DNA from: Kribbella qitaiheensis
GTDB lineage: Bacteria; Actinomycetota; Actinomycetes; Propionibacteriales; Kribbellaceae
DNA length: 64,000 nucleotides
Assembly: GCF_014217565.1 (NCBI RefSeq)
Contig: NZ_CP043661.1
Coordinates: 6,324,001-6,388,000, forward strand
Direction of reading: 5' to 3'
The stretch's first letter is position 1. Every line of letters begins with the position of its first letter. The notes under the pieces are model-generated. The model did not search any database. It had not been told where the DNA came from and worked only from the letters and a program-made list of their open reading frames with translations. Below, piece after piece: positions 62,612 to 64,000 of this stretch. Made by a program: the position numbers and the translations under genes.

Positions 62612-63079
62612 CTACTCACCGTCCCGGTGGCCGTGTGGGTGGCGGGGGCGCCTGGTGCCGACGTTGTCGGTCAGGGCTTTGAGCAGGCCGGGGATTTCCG
62701 CCACGGTGTGGGCGGGTAGGCCGGTCACGGTTTCCTCGGCCAGTGCCCGCCATAGCTGCTTGACCTGATCGGTGAGCGCTCTGCCGCTGTCGGTTAGCTC
62801 GACGATGGTGGCACGTTTGTCGGTGGGGGCGGGTTTGCGGCGGATGTGGCCGGAGGCTTCGAGTTTGCGGGTCATGAGTGTGACGCTGGGCGGCTCGCAG
62901 CCGAGCGCCTCGCTGAGCTGGGCCTGGATCATGGGGCCGGTGCGGGCGAGTTCGAGCAGAAGCGCTTCCTGGCCGGGGTGCAGGCCGAGCGGAGCCAGCA
63001 GCGTGGCGGCCCTGGCCCGGTGGCGCAGGCTCAGCAGGCGGATGGCCTGGTTGAGCGCTTCGGCGTGCTCGAAGTCCAT
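62612..63079 (-). CDS. MarR-family regulator
   Basis: A 155-residue MarR protein. The winged HTH is at residues about 45-105 (MIQAQLSEALGCEPPSVTLM, TRKLEASGHIRRKPAPTDKR) with flanking dimer helices. AAGGAGAG precedes ATG 63079. It diverges from wrbA across a large palindrome, and so probably represses wrbA, the DHA2 transporter and itself, responding to a quinone or drug. Confidence 0.9.
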   Translation of the reverse strand: MDFEHAEALNQAIRLLSLRHRARAATLLAPLGLHPGQEALLLELARTGPMIQAQLSEALGCEPPSVTLMTRKLEASGHIRRKPAPTDKRATIVELTDSGRALTDQVKQLWRALAEETVTGLPAHTVAEIPGLLKALTDNVGTRRPRHPHGHRDGE

Positions 63080-63094
63080 GGGCTCTCCTTGACC

Positions 63095-63136
63095 AGAATT
63101 GGTTATCTGCATAACGTTATGCGCATAACCAATTCT
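63095..63136. promoter_or_regulatory. 42-bp nested palindromic operator
   Basis: AGAATTGGTTAT (63095-63106) pairs with ATAACCAATTCT (63125-63136), and GCATAACGTTATGC (63109-63122) is a second palindrome with the same centre (between 63115 and 63116). It covers half of the 81-base gap between MarR and WrbA starts and has the shape expected for MarR-type binding. Confidence 0.78.
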
Positions 63137-63160
63137 ATACGACACTGTTGGGAGCTGGAC

Positions 63161-63802
63161 ATGACCGTGAAGGTCGCCGTCATCTACTACAGCGCGACAG
63201 GCGCTGTGCACGCATTGGGGCAGGCCGTCGCCGAGGGCGCTGCCTCGGCCGGCGCCGAGGTGCGGCTGCGGCGGGTCGCCGAGCTGGCATCCGACAGCGC
63301 GATCAACCAGAACCCGCAGTGGCGGCGCCACGCCGACGCCACCACATCGATTACCGAGGCCTCGGTTGAGGACCTGGCGTGGGCCGACGCCTTCGCGTTC
63401 GGGACGCCGACCCGGTTCGGTGGGCCGGCCGCGCAGCTCAAACAGTTCATCGACCAGGCCGGCGGGTTGTGGCGGGAAGGCAAGCTGGCCGACAAACCGG
63501 TGACGGCATTCACCTCGGCGTTCAACCGGCACGGCGGCAGCGAGGCCACGATCTTGTCGCTGGGCAATGTCTTCTACCACTGGGGCGCGCTGATCGTCCC
63601 GCCCGGATATACCGATCCGGCCGTGTACGCCGCCGGCGGCAACCCCTACGGCACGTCGTTCGTAGCCGGCCCGAACGGCGACAGTCCCGACGCCGCGGCG
63701 CTGGAAGCGGCCAGATACCAGGGACGGCGACTGGCCCAGATCACAATCCGGCTGGTGGGGGCCGACCGCGCCGCCATGGCCAGTGTGAGCGGCCGGTCAT
63801 GA
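63161..63802 (+). CDS. WrbA-like NAD(P)H:quinone oxidoreductase
   Basis: A 213-residue flavodoxin-fold quinone reductase. The FMN phosphate loop is VIYYSATGAVHALG, followed by AFGTPTRFGGPAAQLKQFID and SAFNRHGGSEATILS, the FMN and quinone contacts of WrbA. Two-electron quinone reduction protects from redox cycling. GGGAGCTGG precedes ATG 63161. It overlaps the transporter gene by four bases (ATGA), so they are coupled. Confidence 0.9.
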   Translation: MTVKVAVIYYSATGAVHALGQAVAEGAASAGAEVRLRRVAELASDSAINQNPQWRRHADATTSITEASVEDLAWADAFAFGTPTRFGGPAAQLKQFIDQAGGLWREGKLADKPVTAFTSAFNRHGGSEATILSLGNVFYHWGALIVPPGYTDPAVYAAGGNPYGTSFVAGPNGDSPDAAALEAARYQGRRLAQITIRLVGADRAAMASVSGRS

Positions 63803-64000
63803 CAACGGAGGAAGTCATCGAGCGGGCGACGCCGCGCGCCTTCCCCGCCTGGTTGATCCTGTCATTGGCGTGTGCCTGCCAGTTCATGGTGATCCTGGAT
63901 TCGGCCATCGTGAACGTCGCCCTACCCTCGATCCGCAGCGACCTCGGCTTTAGCGCCACCGGCCTGGCCTGGGTGGTGAACGGCTACCTGCTCACCTTCG
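63799..64000 (+). CDS. DHA2-family MFS drug transporter (partial)
   Basis: The first 67 codons of an EmrB/QacA-type drug:proton antiporter: the N-terminus, then TM1 with CQFMVILDSAIVNVALPSI (motif D1 of DHA2) and the start of TM2 (LAWVVNGYLLTF). The gene runs off the right window edge. ATG 63799 overlaps the wrbA stop. It is expected to pump out the compound to which MarR responds. Confidence 0.9.
   Translation, partial: MTTEEVIERATPRAFPAWLILSLACACQFMVILDSAIVNVALPSIRSDLGFSATGLAWVVNGYLLTF

Overview
The window is chromosomal DNA from a high-GC actinobacterium. The GC content, the frequent GTG/TTG starts, leaderless-looking promoters, and families such as GAF-ANTAR proteins, ECF sigma factors with SnoaL tails, PASTA-less Ser/Thr kinase and class E sortase all fit. 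The gene style resembles Propionibacteriales such as Kribbella, but no rRNA or marker gene is present, so the genus is an inference. No tRNA, rRNA, CRISPR array or biosynthetic gene cluster was found.

Layout. 0-2.5 kb holds a small membrane protein and decayed genes (redoxin fragment, frameshifted aminoglycoside-phosphotransferase-like gene, P-loop relic). 2.5-8.7 kb is the most coherent block: three ferritin-like proteins, an Nramp metal transporter, a class E sortase and a complete tatA-tatC-tatB set. Two of the ferritin-like proteins carry twin-arginine signals, so substrates and exporter sit side by side. 9-14 kb has a SigB/SigF-type sigma factor and an SDR-aldehyde dehydrogenase-GFA operon with a divergent TetR regulator. 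14-15 kb is gene-poor with an imperfect GYAGTT repeat tract. 15-17 kb has two RibD-like reductases, an Asp/Glu racemase-family gene and a collapsed LysR gene; a second, reciprocally deleted copy of this locus lies at 32.8-33.9 kb with an intact LysR gene.

17-31 kb is a mix of a GNAT enzyme, a kinase-like phosphotransferase, a cyclase, a large-subunit catalase, a formaldehyde-dehydrogenase-like zinc enzyme coupled to an SDR, a phytoene-desaturase-like flavoprotein, a STAS protein, a flavodoxin, a 54-residue acidic peptide, a Rieske-tailed FAD oxidoreductase behind a GAF-ANTAR gene, and a membrane Ser/Thr kinase. 32-45 kb carries regulators and small-molecule enzymes: alpha/beta hydrolase, SGNH hydrolase, a frameshifted aminotransferase opposite an XRE-cupin regulator, a flavin monooxygenase opposite TetR, a SigG-like ECF factor and a serine hydrolase.

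45-55 kb is bounded by two near-identical 1306-bp IS3-family elements in inverted orientation, each with its own 3-bp target duplication. Between them lie an MmyB-like regulator, Ohr, an ECF41/SigJ sigma factor with an NDH-2-like flavoprotein, a truncated Pr6Pr membrane gene, a GAF-ANTAR protein and a lipoprotein. 55-64 kb is gene-poor and decayed (two phosphotransferase-like genes, one of them broken, an IS110 remnant, an IS256-family element lacking its catalytic core), ending in a MarR-wrbA-DHA2 efflux locus built around a nested palindrome.

Functionally, much of the window concerns redox, aldehyde and envelope stress. Single-base frameshifts recur; some may be assembly errors rather than real pseudogenes.
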